The notes: generated by a model from the letters alone, not told the origin. DNA of 64,000 nucleotides from Lautropia dentalis (GCF_003892345.1 NZ_RRUE01000001.1:1271008-1335007), one strand, 5' to 3'. Counted from the stretch's first letter, positions 1 to 8,087 are shown. Made by a program: numbers and translations.

Positions 1-1639
1 CAAAGCCGATGTAGAGCGGCGTCTTGCCCTCGGCCTGCAGGCGCTGGATGTCGTCCTCGTGGTCGCCCATGGAGATGGCTTCGTCATCTTCGAGGAAGTG
101 ACGCGAGCCCACCACGATGCGCTTGCCCTGGATGACACTGGCCACGCCGTGCGCGGCAATGAAGTCGACCTTCTCGTGCGGGAAGTGACGGTTGCTGTGC
201 CGGCGGGCGGCTTCCACCACGGCGTGGGCCAGCGGATGGAAGTAGTGCTCTTCCACGGAGGCGGCGATGTCCAGCACGTCGGTGGGGTCGAACTCCGGAT
301 CGTAGGCCAGCACGTCGGTGACCACCAGCGCGCCCCGGGTGAGGGTGCCGGTCTTGTCGAAGACGAAGGTGTCGGCCTGCGACAGGCGCTCGAGTGCATC
401 GCCGCCCTTGAACAGCACACCATCGCGTCCGGCCGTGTACATGGCGGACTTGAAGGCTACCGGGGTGGACAGCTTGAGTGCGCAGGCGTAGTCGGCCTGC
501 AGCACGGCGGCGGCGCGCTTCCAGTCGCGCGACAGCAGCCAGGTGCCGCCGGCCAGACCGAAGATCCACGGTACCAGCCGGTCGGCCAGCCGGTCGGCCA
601 TCAGCTGGGTGCCGCTCTTGGCCTGCAGGGCGTGCTGCACGTAGTTGGCGATGCGGGCACTGGCCGTGCCGGCGCCCACCTGCTCGGCGTAGATGCGGAT
701 GCGGCCTTCTTCGATGACGGTGCCGCACAGCACGGCATCACCGCGGTGACGGGGTACCGGCACGCTTTCGCCGGTCATGCTGGCTTCGTTGACGGTGGCC
801 TCGCCACCCAGCACCGTGCCGTCCACCGGAATGATGGCACCGGCCGCGCAGATGACGGTGTCGCCCACGCGCACGTCGGCGGCAGGGATCTGGTGCTCTT
901 CGCCGTCGCGCTCGACCCAGACCTTGTCGGCATCGGGATGCAGCAGGTGCTTGAGCAGGTCATCCGAGCGGCGGGCGATGGATTCTTCCAGATACTCGCC
1001 CAGCGCCAGCATGAACAGCGTGGCGTTGGCCGCCATCTGGTCGCCGCTGGCGGTGGAGATGGCCACGGCCAGGGCTTCCAGCACGTGGTTGTTCAGGCCT
1101 TCCCGGAACAGGTCCTGCAGGGCGTCCTTGTAGAGCGGCAGCGAGACAGCCAGCGTGGCCGGTTTGGACAGCGTCTGCGGCACCTTGTTGGTGGACAGCA
1201 GCAGCAGTGCACTGGCCAGCAGGTCGCCGCCGGCCGACAGGACATGTTCGCCGGCGTTGTGCTTTTCCTGGGCGGCGGCCTGGATGGCGGCACCGCTGGC
1301 CCCGGTGGCCAGGCTGGCGGGCAGGCAGAGCAGCGCCCGTTCCAGATGGGCGGGGCTGGTCTTTCCGGTGGTGTAGGTGAGGGCGATCGAGCGGGCCTTG
1401 GTGTTCAGGCGCACGCTGGTCACGCCGGGCAGGTCCCGCAGGATGCGCTCGAGCGCCTTGGGCGCCAGGGCGGCCGAGCCGGCGGGCAGCTGGTAGCGGA
1501 AGCGGACGCGGCCATGGCTTTTGTGCGCCAGCGACAGCGTGGCGAACAGCCGGGGCGGTACGCTGTTTCCGGTGGCTGCCGGCGCAGGCGTGGGGGAGCC
1601 CCCGTGATGGCCGGTATCGGGCTGTTGGGCTTGGGTCAT
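1..1639 (-). CDS. Heavy-metal-type P-type ATPase, 5' part (partial)
   Basis: The gene runs off the left edge; the first 546 codons are present. It encodes an inner-membrane P1B-like cation pump energised by ATP. In order I see an N-terminal HMA_2-like stretch (about residues 35-90, containing HGRVRFRY), hydrophobic segments, the actuator motif MTGESVP near residue 290, the membrane motif DYACALKLSTP (Y384-A385-C386) and the phosphorylation motif DKTGTLTRG with D428. The ATP-binding half is mostly cut off. Classical Cu/Zn pumps have CPC where this protein has YAC, so the transported metal cannot be read from the motif. The ATG at 1637-1639 lies only a few bases after the stop of the preceding gene, so it belongs to the same minus-strand unit that starts at 4933. 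Family call is firm; substrate is unknown. Confidence 0.9.
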   Translation of the reverse strand, partial: MTQAQQPDTGHHGGSPTPAPAATGNSVPPRLFATLSLAHKSHGRVRFRYQLPAGSAALAPKALERILRDLPGVTSVRLNTKARSIALTYTTGKTSPAHLERALLCLPASLATGASGAAIQAAAQEKHNAGEHVLSAGGDLLASALLLLSTNKVPQTLSKPATLAVSLPLYKDALQDLFREGLNNHVLEALAVAISTASGDQMAANATLFMLALGEYLEESIARRSDDLLKHLLHPDADKVWVERDGEEHQIPAADVRVGDTVICAAGAIIPVDGTVLGGEATVNEASMTGESVPVPRHRGDAVLCGTVIEEGRIRIYAEQVGAGTASARIANYVQHALQAKSGTQLMADRLADRLVPWIFGLAGGTWLLSRDWKRAAAVLQADYACALKLSTPVAFKSAMYTAGRDGVLFKGGDALERLSQADTFVFDKTGTLTRGALVVTDVLAYDPEFDPTDVLDIAASVEEHYFHPLAHAVVEAARRHSNRHFPHEKVDFIAAHGVASVIQGKRIVVGSRHFLEDDEAISMGDHEDDIQRLQAEGKTPLYIGF

Positions 1640-1643
1640 GGGA

Positions 1644-2360
1644 TCACTCGTCGCCGTTTTCCTGTTCGGCGGCCACTTCGGCCTTCAGGTCGGCAATCTG
1701 TTCCTTGAATTCTTCCACGCTGCCGGCCACGCCTGCGTACAGCTTCATGGCCATGCGGATCAGCTTGGCACGTTTTTCCGGGTCGCCCAGCACATAGGCC
1801 GCGGCACCACCCAGCAGCAGGCCGAGGATGAACTGCTCGGTCTGGCGGTTGCCGCCGAACAGGCCCGACAGGCCCAGGCTCTGCCATGCGCTGTGGCCGC
1901 CGGTCTGGTTGAAGGCCTGCTGCGGGTTGAAGGCTTGCGGATTGAAGCCCGGGACCGGCTGCTGGCCATTGAAGTTCTGCTGTCCGTTGAACCCGGGTTG
2001 GCCATTGAAGCCCGGCTGGCCGTTGAAGGCGGGCTGCCCGCCGAAACCGTTGGGGTTGAAGTTGCCGTTGGGTGCAAAGCCCCCGTTGAAACCGTTCTGG
2101 CCGTTGAACGGCTGCGGGTTGGCAAAGCCCTGCTGTCCGTTGAACCCGGGCTGGCCATTGAAGCCGTTGGGGTTGAAACCGTTGTTCCATGGCTGGCCGA
2201 AGCCGGCGTTGTAGCCGTTGTCGAAGCCCTGCTGCTGGGGCCACGCATTGGCGTCGGGCTGGCCATTGAAGGCGTTCTGGGCCGGCTGGCCACTGAAGGC
2301 ATTCTGTCCGTTCCAGTTGCCGTCGTTGGTGTTCTGCGAATACTGCTTGTTCTTGCCCAT
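1644..2360 (-). CDS. YtxH-like membrane protein with Asn/Gln/Gly/Phe-rich N-terminal repeats
   Basis: A 238-residue protein in two parts. Residues 1 to about 155 are a low-complexity region made of variants of GFNGQP and GFNPN, with very few charged residues; it resembles prion-like or phase-separating sequences. Residues about 178-194 form one glycine-rich membrane segment (FILGLLLGGAAAYVLG). It is followed by an amphipathic, charged helix (EEFKEQIADLKAEVAAEQ), which is the YtxH-like layout. The start is supported by GGAG about eight bases upstream of the ATG at 2358-2360. The gene sits between a repeat-containing membrane protein and the P-type ATPase, a few bases from the latter. Inference: a membrane-anchored scaffold or accessory of the pump. 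The repeats are also visible at DNA level, so length may vary between strains. Confidence 0.75.
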   Translation of the reverse strand: MGKNKQYSQNTNDGNWNGQNAFSGQPAQNAFNGQPDANAWPQQQGFDNGYNAGFGQPWNNGFNPNGFNGQPGFNGQQGFANPQPFNGQNGFNGGFAPNGNFNPNGFGGQPAFNGQPGFNGQPGFNGQQNFNGQQPVPGFNPQAFNPQQAFNQTGGHSAWQSLGLSGLFGGNRQTEQFILGLLLGGAAAYVLGDPEKRAKLIRMAMKLYAGVAGSVEEFKEQIADLKAEVAAEQENGDE

Positions 2361-2451
2361 GAGAAAACTCCGTGTTGCCCGTCAGCGTCCGGCCCGGAGG
2401 TGGGGGAGGGTGACGGGGTGTGATTCGGTGAAAAGGTGTGGTGTGGGGTGA

Positions 2452-3180
2452 TCAGGCAGCGGGGGTGGCTGCCTCGGTTTCGTCGATGTCGCTGGCGCTG
2501 CTTGCGCGGGGGCTGTCGGCTGCCTCGAAGTTGACTTCCGGCGCGTCGTGCGCAGCGGCCTGTGCCAGTGCGGCCTCGGCCAGGCTGATGGGGTCATCGG
2601 CAGGCAGGTCCACCGCTTCGGTGCGGGGAGCGGCCTGACGATCCTTCAGGTAGCGTTCGGCCAGCAGCACGCCACCGGCGCCCAGGGCGGCGGCCAGCAG
2701 GGCGGCGCCGGGACGGGACTGGCGCAGTGCCCGGGCCGAGGCGGTGCCGGCGGCCAGCGCCACGCCACCCTGCAGCGCGAGGCGCAGTGTGGTGCGGTTG
2801 AGCTTGCCGGCAATGGCGGCCACGTGGTGGCCCTGCGGCTGGTGGGATTTCTGCTGCAGCGTGGCCAGCAGCCCGGTGGTGATGCTGCCCTTGAAGAAGT
2901 CTTCGACGGCGGTGCCGGTGAGTGACGCGGGGGCCTGGCGGGCACCGTTCAGGGCCACGGGCAGGTTGCCGGCTGGCCGGACCTGCAGCGGGAACGGGCC
3001 TTGCGGCAGACCGTTGCCGGTGCGGGGCGTGATGGACGCCGGCTGGACCGGGCGCTGGGCGCCGTTCGGTATGGCTGCGAAAGGCTGGCTACCTGGTGCA
3101 AAGGGCTGGCCGCCGGCTGCGAAGGCCTGGCTGCCGGAGGCGGCAAAGGCGGGATATCGGGGCGTGTTCACGTCAGGCAT
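2452..3180 (-). CDS. Unrecognised membrane-associated protein of the ATPase unit
   Basis: I do not recognise a family for this 242-residue protein. The first 45 residues contain a short repeat of the type QPFAPGS/QAFAAGG. Residues about 80-125 are moderately polar and include QGHHVAAIAGKL. About 125-175 hold two glycine/alanine-rich hydrophobic stretches separated by a basic turn (RALRQSRPG). The C-terminus (about 180-242) is acidic and alanine-rich. The ATG at 3178-3180 overlaps the end of the preceding gene by eight bases, which implies translational coupling with it. Position and coupling suggest a membrane accessory protein of the neighbouring P-type ATPase; nothing in the sequence shows a catalytic role. 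Confidence 0.6.
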   Translation of the reverse strand: MPDVNTPRYPAFAASGSQAFAAGGQPFAPGSQPFAAIPNGAQRPVQPASITPRTGNGLPQGPFPLQVRPAGNLPVALNGARQAPASLTGTAVEDFFKGSITTGLLATLQQKSHQPQGHHVAAIAGKLNRTTLRLALQGGVALAAGTASARALRQSRPGAALLAAALGAGGVLLAERYLKDRQAAPRTEAVDLPADDPISLAEAALAQAAAHDAPEVNFEAADSPRASSASDIDETEAATPAA

Positions 3181-3700
3181 CCTGCGAGTCGTTGTGCTGG
3201 GGATGATGATGGGGCTTCTTGTTCATGGCCTTGTGGGCCAGGCTGTTCTTGCGGGGGCGGCGGGGGCGTGCGCTGCCCCCTTCGCCGCCGGTGCTGCGGG
3301 CAGCGGCGTCGAGCGCCTCGCTGGTGCCGGCCGATACACCGGCGCCCCGTGTGCCGGTGCGACGGGTATTGGTGTCATCGGCACCGGGAGTATCGGCATC
3401 ATGGGGGGCGGCACGGCGTGCCTTGCGGCCGGTGGTGCCACTGGGGGCCGGGGGCGGCAGCAGCAGGGCCGGACCGGTGCTGTCTTCACCGGTTGCGTGG
3501 TTCTTGCGGCGCAGTGTGTCGGCTACCGTCCGTCGGACCTGGGCGCCGGTTTTCTTCACCGTGTCGAAGCCGGTGCTGGCGGCATCACGGATGCCGGCAC
3601 CGGCGCGCTTCAGGCCGTTCTGCACGGTCTTGCTGCGGGCCAGCTGGGTGGCAGCAGCGCCGGTGGCTGCGCCGAGGATGAGGGGAAGCAGTGGAAACAT
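3173..3700 (-). CDS. Small membrane protein with His-rich C-terminus, PacL/DUF1490-like layout
   Basis: A 175-residue protein beginning with a glycine/alanine hydrophobic segment (LLPLILGAATGAAATQLA) followed by a basic amphipathic stretch (about residues 22-66). Then comes a long disordered Pro/Ala/Thr/Arg-rich linker, and a C-terminal tail with histidines (KKPHHHPQHNDSQDA). The layout, one N-terminal membrane segment and a terminal metal-binding-like tail next to a P1B-type ATPase, is like the mycobacterial PacL (DUF1490) metallochaperones. I see only the architecture, not clear residue identity. The gene overlaps the next one by eight bases. Inferred role: bringing or buffering metal ions at the pump. 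Alternative: an unrelated structural membrane protein. Confidence 0.6.
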   Translation of the reverse strand: MFPLLPLILGAATGAAATQLARSKTVQNGLKRAGAGIRDAASTGFDTVKKTGAQVRRTVADTLRRKNHATGEDSTGPALLLPPPAPSGTTGRKARRAAPHDADTPGADDTNTRRTGTRGAGVSAGTSEALDAAARSTGGEGGSARPRRPRKNSLAHKAMNKKPHHHPQHNDSQDA

Positions 3701-3825
3701 GAATGACTGGATTCTGGAATGCCCGGCGCTGCGGGCATCGTGAAAGAAACGGGAAGTCGGTCTGGCAGGCCCCGAAAGCGAAAGGCGCCCGGTGGCGAAC
3801 CCGCGGGCAGGGGGCGGTCAGTTGG

Positions 3826-4581
3826 TCAGCTCAGGCCGTTGATGTCGTGGGTATCGTCCTCGTCGGGATTGAGCGGTGCATCGGCGCACAGGTCGCAGGT
3901 GGTGGTGCTGCAGCGGCGCGTGCGCCGCCGGCCGGCCTGGCGGGTACCGTGTACGGCCAGGCCGCCCACCAGGGCACCGGCCACGAGCATGGGGTTGAGC
4001 GTCTTCAGCACGGTGCCGGTGAAGCCCAGATAGCCGCCCTGACGGGTGAGCAGGGCGAAGAGCCCTTCCATGGCATCACCGATGATGCCGTGGCTGGCAT
4101 GGGCCTGGGCCGGGTCGATGCCCTGGGCAACGTGCAGGCTTTCGCGGTCGACGGCCGATTGCCAGGCACGCTGCAGCGTGGGCAGGTTGCGGGTGAGCAG
4201 GTCGGACTGCAGACGTTCGAGCTGGCGGCGCAGCGGCAGATCGACGGTGGCGGTGACCAGATGCTGGTACAGCGCCGCACTGCCGACCGTGCCCTGCATG
4301 GCGCGCTCGATGGCCTCGCGCCAGCCCTCGGTGATGGGCTGGGCGGTGGGGGCGTCCATGGCCGGGCGCGGAATGCCGTACTGCAGGCACAGGTTGCCCA
4401 GCGTGGTGACGCGCTGCTGGGTGGTGGTGAGCAGCGTGGACCATGGGGCCTGGTTGCCGAAGGCACCGGCCGCCGAGGTGTAGTACGCCCAGGCCGCGTG
4501 CTCGTCCTGCAGGGCCGCGTACAGGATCTGTGCCGTGCTGGCGGGCACGCCGTCAGGACGCGGCGTGGCGAAGGTGTTCAT
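3826..4581 (-). CDS. Possible ferritin-like (DUF2202-like) protein with C-terminal membrane segment
   Basis: A 251-residue, largely helical protein. Residues 15-75 (ALQDEHAAWAYY through QYGIPRP) resemble the first two helices of the ferritin-like DUF2202 fold. The usual metal-ligand pattern (AEQRH) reads TTQQRV here, so a working di-iron site is doubtful. A hydrophobic segment near the end (LNPMLVAGALVGGLAVHG) is followed by a basic patch and a Cys-containing tail with the pattern CSTTTCDLC. The start overlaps the 3' end of the HMA_2 gene by 29 bases, indicating co-transcription. A 125-base gap, with a short palindrome (TGCCCG...CGGGCA), separates it from the next gene. Fold assignment is tentative; membership of the metal unit is supported by the overlap. 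Confidence 0.5.
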   Translation of the reverse strand: MNTFATPRPDGVPASTAQILYAALQDEHAAWAYYTSAAGAFGNQAPWSTLLTTTQQRVTTLGNLCLQYGIPRPAMDAPTAQPITEGWREAIERAMQGTVGSAALYQHLVTATVDLPLRRQLERLQSDLLTRNLPTLQRAWQSAVDRESLHVAQGIDPAQAHASHGIIGDAMEGLFALLTRQGGYLGFTGTVLKTLNPMLVAGALVGGLAVHGTRQAGRRRTRRCSTTTCDLCADAPLNPDEDDTHDINGLS

Positions 4582-4933
4582 GGGCTTCGTCCATAATGGT
4601 TCGCAGGGTCTGGGCGGCCGGGCTGTCGGTGCCGGCCAGCAGGTCGGGCCATGCGGCGTTGGGGATGACCGCCGGATCGTATTCGATGGTGCAGGAGCGC
4701 GCCAGCAGGTTCCAGCTGATGTTCTTCACGCCGCGGATGCGCTTGAGTGCGGCATTGATGGTGTCGGACTTGTTGTCCGCGCCCTCGAAGCTCACGCCGC
4801 TGAGGGCGCCCTTGCCCAGCTTGAGGCGGATGCGGCCCGGCACCTGATGGGCAATGGAGAGATAGGGCGAGAAATGGGCGAGCACGACGGCCGGGGGCGT
4901 CTGCGGGGTGAAGATGGTCTGGTCAGTGGCCAT
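4553..4933 (-). CDS. HMA_2-domain small protein, first gene of the P-type ATPase unit
   Basis: Starting at the ATG at 4931-4933 this is a 126-residue soluble protein. Its core (SIAHQVPGRIRLKLG, then a region predicted as beta-alpha-beta ending WNLLARSCTIEYDP) matches the heavy-metal-associated domain 2 pattern, in which the HxxPGRIR strand replaces the CxxC loop of classical HMA domains. The neighbouring ATPase carries a related N-terminal stretch (HGRVRFRY). The reading frame is open for 80 more codons upstream, but that part has no family likeness, so I chose the internal ATG. No good Shine-Dalgarno precedes it. As the first gene, it is probably read from a promoter in 4934-5200. Inferred role: metal handover or a structural partner of the pump. 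Confidence 0.7.
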   Translation of the reverse strand: MATDQTIFTPQTPPAVVLAHFSPYLSIAHQVPGRIRLKLGKGALSGVSFEGADNKSDTINAALKRIRGVKNISWNLLARSCTIEYDPAVIPNAAWPDLLAGTDSPAAQTLRTIMDEAHEHLRHAAS

Positions 4934-5593
4934 GGAGGAGCGCCGCAACGGGTGCAGCCAAACAGTGGGATAGCGTGAGGGAACGGAAACGGCCGGAAGC
5001 CTTCCGGGACACCGGCCGGCCCGGGCGAAGGCCCGGCTGGCTCGGGGGTATGGAAAGGACTTTGGGATAATGCGTGCCCGGGACGGAGAGGTCCATGACA
5101 CGCTGTGGATCGGGAGAGACAGCGGTGGTTCGACGGGGAACCATCGGGCTGCTGCCGTTTGCCCGGCCGGCATCGGACAGAAGCACCGAGGTTGGCATTT
5201 TGCCTGAATTCATGCCGGCTGGCGCGCGGTTGACGCAATTCAAACGAAGAAATGGGAATGCTTCTGGCGCGCCATTCAACTGTCGTTTTTCCCGCACGGC
5301 TGGCTGCGAATCAATCGCAGGAAAATCTGGCCTCGTGCCCTGTCGGAACCCCGGTACGGAGCGATGTGGGGCAAATGGCCATGACAGACGCCGGGCAGGC
5401 GCTAATCAGGCAGAACCTGGTCAGGCAGACCCGTTGCCGCACAGATGATCCGGCGACAGGCCGGACCGGTGCGATATGACGCCGCCTGGGGCCGTTGATG
5501 GTCCGGCAGGGCGTATGCAGATGTCGGCTACAACGCGTTGCGTCATTCGCAACACCTTGGGGCTGCCAGCGCTGTGGCAGCCCGGCAGCCGGC
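4934..5593. other. Intergenic region upstream of the metal unit
   Basis: About 660 bases without a convincing gene. It must hold the promoter of the minus-strand metal unit. Visible items are a GC hairpin (CCGGGC-GAAG-GCCCGG) near 5023-5040, which would lie in the leader of the first gene, and a copy of the short motif CCATGACACGC near 5093 that recurs at other intergenic sites. Small reading frames across the region have no family likeness. Confidence 0.5.
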
Positions 5594-5860
5594 TCAGAGA
5601 ATCACGGTCAGGAAGGTGATGCCGCCGAGGATGAAGCCCGGGGCGTTCGAGATGGTGACCGGCCAGTCGCGGCCCTTCTTGAAGAGCGCGTAGATGACCC
5701 ACAGCAGGCCGTTGATGCAGGCCACCAGCGGCTGCAGTGCACTGCCCTTGTGGCCGGCCAGGTTCATCTGGATCTGCGGAAGGTAGGCCACATACATGCA
5801 GATGGCGGCGATGGTGGCGATGGTGCCGAGGATGTTGGCGGATTTCTGGGAGAGTTTCAT
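5594..5860 (-). CDS. SemiSWEET-type sugar transporter, copy A
   Basis: An 88-residue protein with three membrane helices and the SemiSWEET/PQ-loop signature YLPQIQMN in the first helix, then LLWVIYALF in the second and a third helix at the C-terminus. Bacterial SemiSWEETs work as dimers of three-helix subunits that move small sugars down their gradient across the inner membrane; the substrate cannot be told from sequence. It is the downstream member of a tandem pair: the second copy ends 43 bases upstream and shares about two-thirds of residues, including the block NLAGHKGSALQPL. The pair is probably co-transcribed. No strong ribosome-binding site is visible before the ATG. Confidence 0.88.
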   Translation of the reverse strand: MKLSQKSANILGTIATIAAICMYVAYLPQIQMNLAGHKGSALQPLVACINGLLWVIYALFKKGRDWPVTISNAPGFILGGITFLTVIL

Positions 5861-5903
5861 GATCGGTCGGTGTTCGGTTCGGGGGGCGTCCAGTGGGTCC
5901 CCG

Positions 5904-6167
5904 TTACAGGGCCGTCAGGCAGGCGATGATGCCCAGCGGGATGCCGGGGGCGTTGGCCAGCGCCACCGGGATGTCGCGCTGTGGCTTGAACAGGGCGTAG
6001 ATCACCCAGAGCGTGCAGTTGATGGCGGCACACAGCGGCTGCAGCGCGCTGCCCTTGTGACCGGCCAGATTCATCTGGATCTGCGGGATGTAGGAGACAT
6101 ACATCGATACCGCCGTGAGGGTGCCGATGGTGGCCAGAATGCGGGTCTGCCTGTCGGTGAGCAGCAT
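5904..6167 (-). CDS. SemiSWEET-type sugar transporter, copy B
   Basis: An 87-residue three-helix protein paralogous to the next gene. Key segments are YIPQIQMN, NLAGHKGSALQPL and LWVIYALF. I chose the ATG at 6165-6167 because the protein from there matches the partner and the family length; the frame is open for 64 more codons upstream with no likeness. Two adjacent, diverged SemiSWEET genes suggest either a heterodimer or two homodimers with different substrates. The upstream region 6168-6736 presumably carries the promoter. Confidence 0.85.
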   Translation of the reverse strand: MLLTDRQTRILATIGTLTAVSMYVSYIPQIQMNLAGHKGSALQPLCAAINCTLWVIYALFKPQRDIPVALANAPGIPLGIIACLTAL

Positions 6168-6736
6168 GGGGAAGTCCGGAGAGAGGAGGGTTGGTGAAGG
6201 AGCCGGCTGCCGCCTGGGCGTGCAGGGCCGGCACTGCGGTGTTTCGGGGATGTCGTGCCGGGGAGGTTGCCTGGCGCCCGGGCTGCTGCCCGGATTCGTC
6301 CCGAAGGTGTCGAAGTGCAAGACATACTGTATACCCATGCCTGTTTCCGGTGCGTACATGGCAGGGCGTCAGGCCCGGTTTCATGGCTGGCATCACGGTT
6401 TGTGATGAATGTGGCGCAAAAATACGCCATGGGGTTTGCGGAATCCCCATCATCTGCGGTGTCCATGCTGCGTCTCCGGGTGGCATGTCCGATGCCTGAT
6501 GCCGGAGACCGGATGCTCGGGACCAGATGCAGGAGGTTGGGCAGCGAATGCCTGGTGCCGGGAGTTAGGGGCTGAATGCTGGATTCATCCCGACTTTGGC
6601 AGTCGTGTCCGGGATTGGGGGGGGTCTCGTCAGCCGTGCTCGGGATCGGGGTATTCTCGTTTTTCGCATACAAATAGAAGTTTTTTGCATGTCTGCCCCG
6701 TCTGCTGGCCGGATTCGGTGCCTAAAATTTGCCCCC
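6168..6736. other. Divergent intergenic region between SemiSWEET and amino-acid ABC genes
   Basis: About 570 bases with no convincing gene. Near 6473-6512 there is a potential hairpin with arms GTCTCCGG and CCGGAGAC and an inner GGCAT/ATGCC stem. A run of nine G lies near 6617. The last 60 bases before 6737 are AT-rich and probably hold the promoter of the ABC operon. No Shine-Dalgarno is clear before the first permease. Confidence 0.45.
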
Positions 6737-7399
6737 ATGGATTGGGAATATGTGCAGGAGATCATTCCGCGCTTCGTTCAGGCGGCCCAGATGACGCTGA
6801 AGCTGTCAGCCTGGGGCGTGGGCGGCTCGCTGCTGCTGGGGGTGCTGGTGGCGCTGGCCATCAGCTACCGGGTGCGCGTGCTGCAGGGGCTGGCGCGGGG
6901 CTATGTGGAGCTGTCGCGCAACACGCCGCTGCTGATCCAGCTGTTCTTCCTGTATTACGGTCTGCCCAAGATCGGCATCCACTGGGATGGCTTTGTCTGC
7001 GGGGTGATTGCGCTGACCTTCCTGGGCGGCAGCTACATGGCCGAGGCGCTGCGGGCCGGGCTGGAAGCCGTGCCGCACGGCCAGGTGGAATCGGCCACGG
7101 CCATCGGGCTGACGAAGGTGCAGGTGCTGCGCTACGTGGTGCTGCCGCAGGCGCTGGCCATCGCGCTGCCGGCCCTGACGGCCAATGCGCTCTTTCTGGT
7201 GAAGGAAACCTCGGTGATCAACGCCGTGTCGGTGGCCGAGCTGCTGTTCGTGACCAAGGACATCATCGGTACCGACTACATGACCAACGAGGCGCTGTTC
7301 ATGCTGCTGGCCAGCTATCTGGTGCTGCTGCTGCCGCTGTCGGCGCTGGCGGCCTGGGTCGAGAAACGCATGCGGAGGGCGGAATATGGCCGCGCTTGA
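6737..7399 (+). CDS. Polar amino-acid ABC transporter permease 1
   Basis: An inner-membrane permease of the His/Glu/Gln/Arg (HAAT) ABC family, about 220 residues from the ATG at 6737 (protein starts MDWEYVQ). The typical pieces are visible: an N-terminal helix, the segment ELSRNTPLLIQLFFLYYGLP and the cytoplasmic coupling (EAA) loop with ALRAGLEAVPHGQVESA. The frame is open upstream; an alternative ATG at 6689 would add 16 residues without family likeness. It overlaps the second permease by 14 bases. With the ATPase and binding protein downstream it forms a complete importer, the two permeases making the heterodimeric channel. Confidence 0.93.
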   Translation: MDWEYVQEIIPRFVQAAQMTLKLSAWGVGGSLLLGVLVALAISYRVRVLQGLARGYVELSRNTPLLIQLFFLYYGLPKIGIHWDGFVCGVIALTFLGGSYMAEALRAGLEAVPHGQVESATAIGLTKVQVLRYVVLPQALAIALPALTANALFLVKETSVINAVSVAELLFVTKDIIGTDYMTNEALFMLLASYLVLLLPLSALAAWVEKRMRRAEYGRA

Positions 7400-8066
7400 G
7401 GTGCTGCTGTCCGGGCAGAACGTGCCGCGGCTGCTGCACGGGCTGTGGCTGACGCTCTACATCTCGGTGCTGTCGGTGGGCGCCTCGGCGGTGCTGGGCA
7501 CGGGCCTGGGGCTGCTGATGCGCAGCGGCAGCGGCGTGGTGCGCCTTGGCTGCCGGCTGTATCTGGAGACCATCCGCATCGTGCCCATTCTGGTGTGGCT
7601 GTTCGTGCTGTACTTCGGCCTGCCTACCTGGACGGGCTGGCATGTGGATGCGCTGTGGGTGTGCGTGGGCGTGTTCTCGCTGTGGGGCACGGCCGAGATG
7701 GGTGATCTGGTGCGGGGGGCGCTGTCGTCGCTGCCGCCGCACCAGCGCACGTCGGCGCTGGCGCTGGGGCTCACGCCGGGGCAGGTCTTCGTGTACATCG
7801 AGGCGCCGCAGGCACTGCGTCGGGTGCTGCCGGGCGCCATCAACCTGTTCACGCGGATGGTCAAGACCACGTCGCTGGCGGCGCTGATCAGCGTGATGGA
7901 GGTGGTGAAGGTGGGGCAGCAGATCATCGAGCGTTCGCAGATGATCGAGCCCAAGGTGCCCACGGCCTCCTTCTGGATCTACGGGCTGATCTTCATCCTG
8001 TATTTCCTGGTGTGCTGGCCGCTGTCGGCGTATGCGGCGCGGCTGGAAAAGCGCTGGGCGGGGTGA
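7386..8066 (+). CDS. Polar amino-acid ABC transporter permease 2
   Basis: A 226-residue permease paralogous to its neighbour, with the HAAT-family segment ETIRIVPILVWLFVLYFGLP and the coupling loop DLVRGALSSLPPHQRTSALALG. The ATG lies inside the end of permease 1 (14-base overlap), preceded by a purine-rich GGAGGGCGG region, so translation is coupled. It ends 21 bases before the ATPase gene. It forms the second half of the membrane channel of the importer encoded by 6737-9877. Confidence 0.93.
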   Translation: MAALEVLLSGQNVPRLLHGLWLTLYISVLSVGASAVLGTGLGLLMRSGSGVVRLGCRLYLETIRIVPILVWLFVLYFGLPTWTGWHVDALWVCVGVFSLWGTAEMGDLVRGALSSLPPHQRTSALALGLTPGQVFVYIEAPQALRRVLPGAINLFTRMVKTTSLAALISVMEVVKVGQQIIERSQMIEPKVPTASFWIYGLIFILYFLVCWPLSAYAARLEKRWAG

Positions 8067-8087
8067 GGGGGCTGAAACAGCCGGGTA

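Noticed and set aside
59-1708. 549-codon plus-strand open frame opposite the P-type ATPase
   Set aside because: Antisense to a gene with clear P-type ATPase motifs; its own translation has the Gly/Gln/His-rich look of a high-GC shadow frame.
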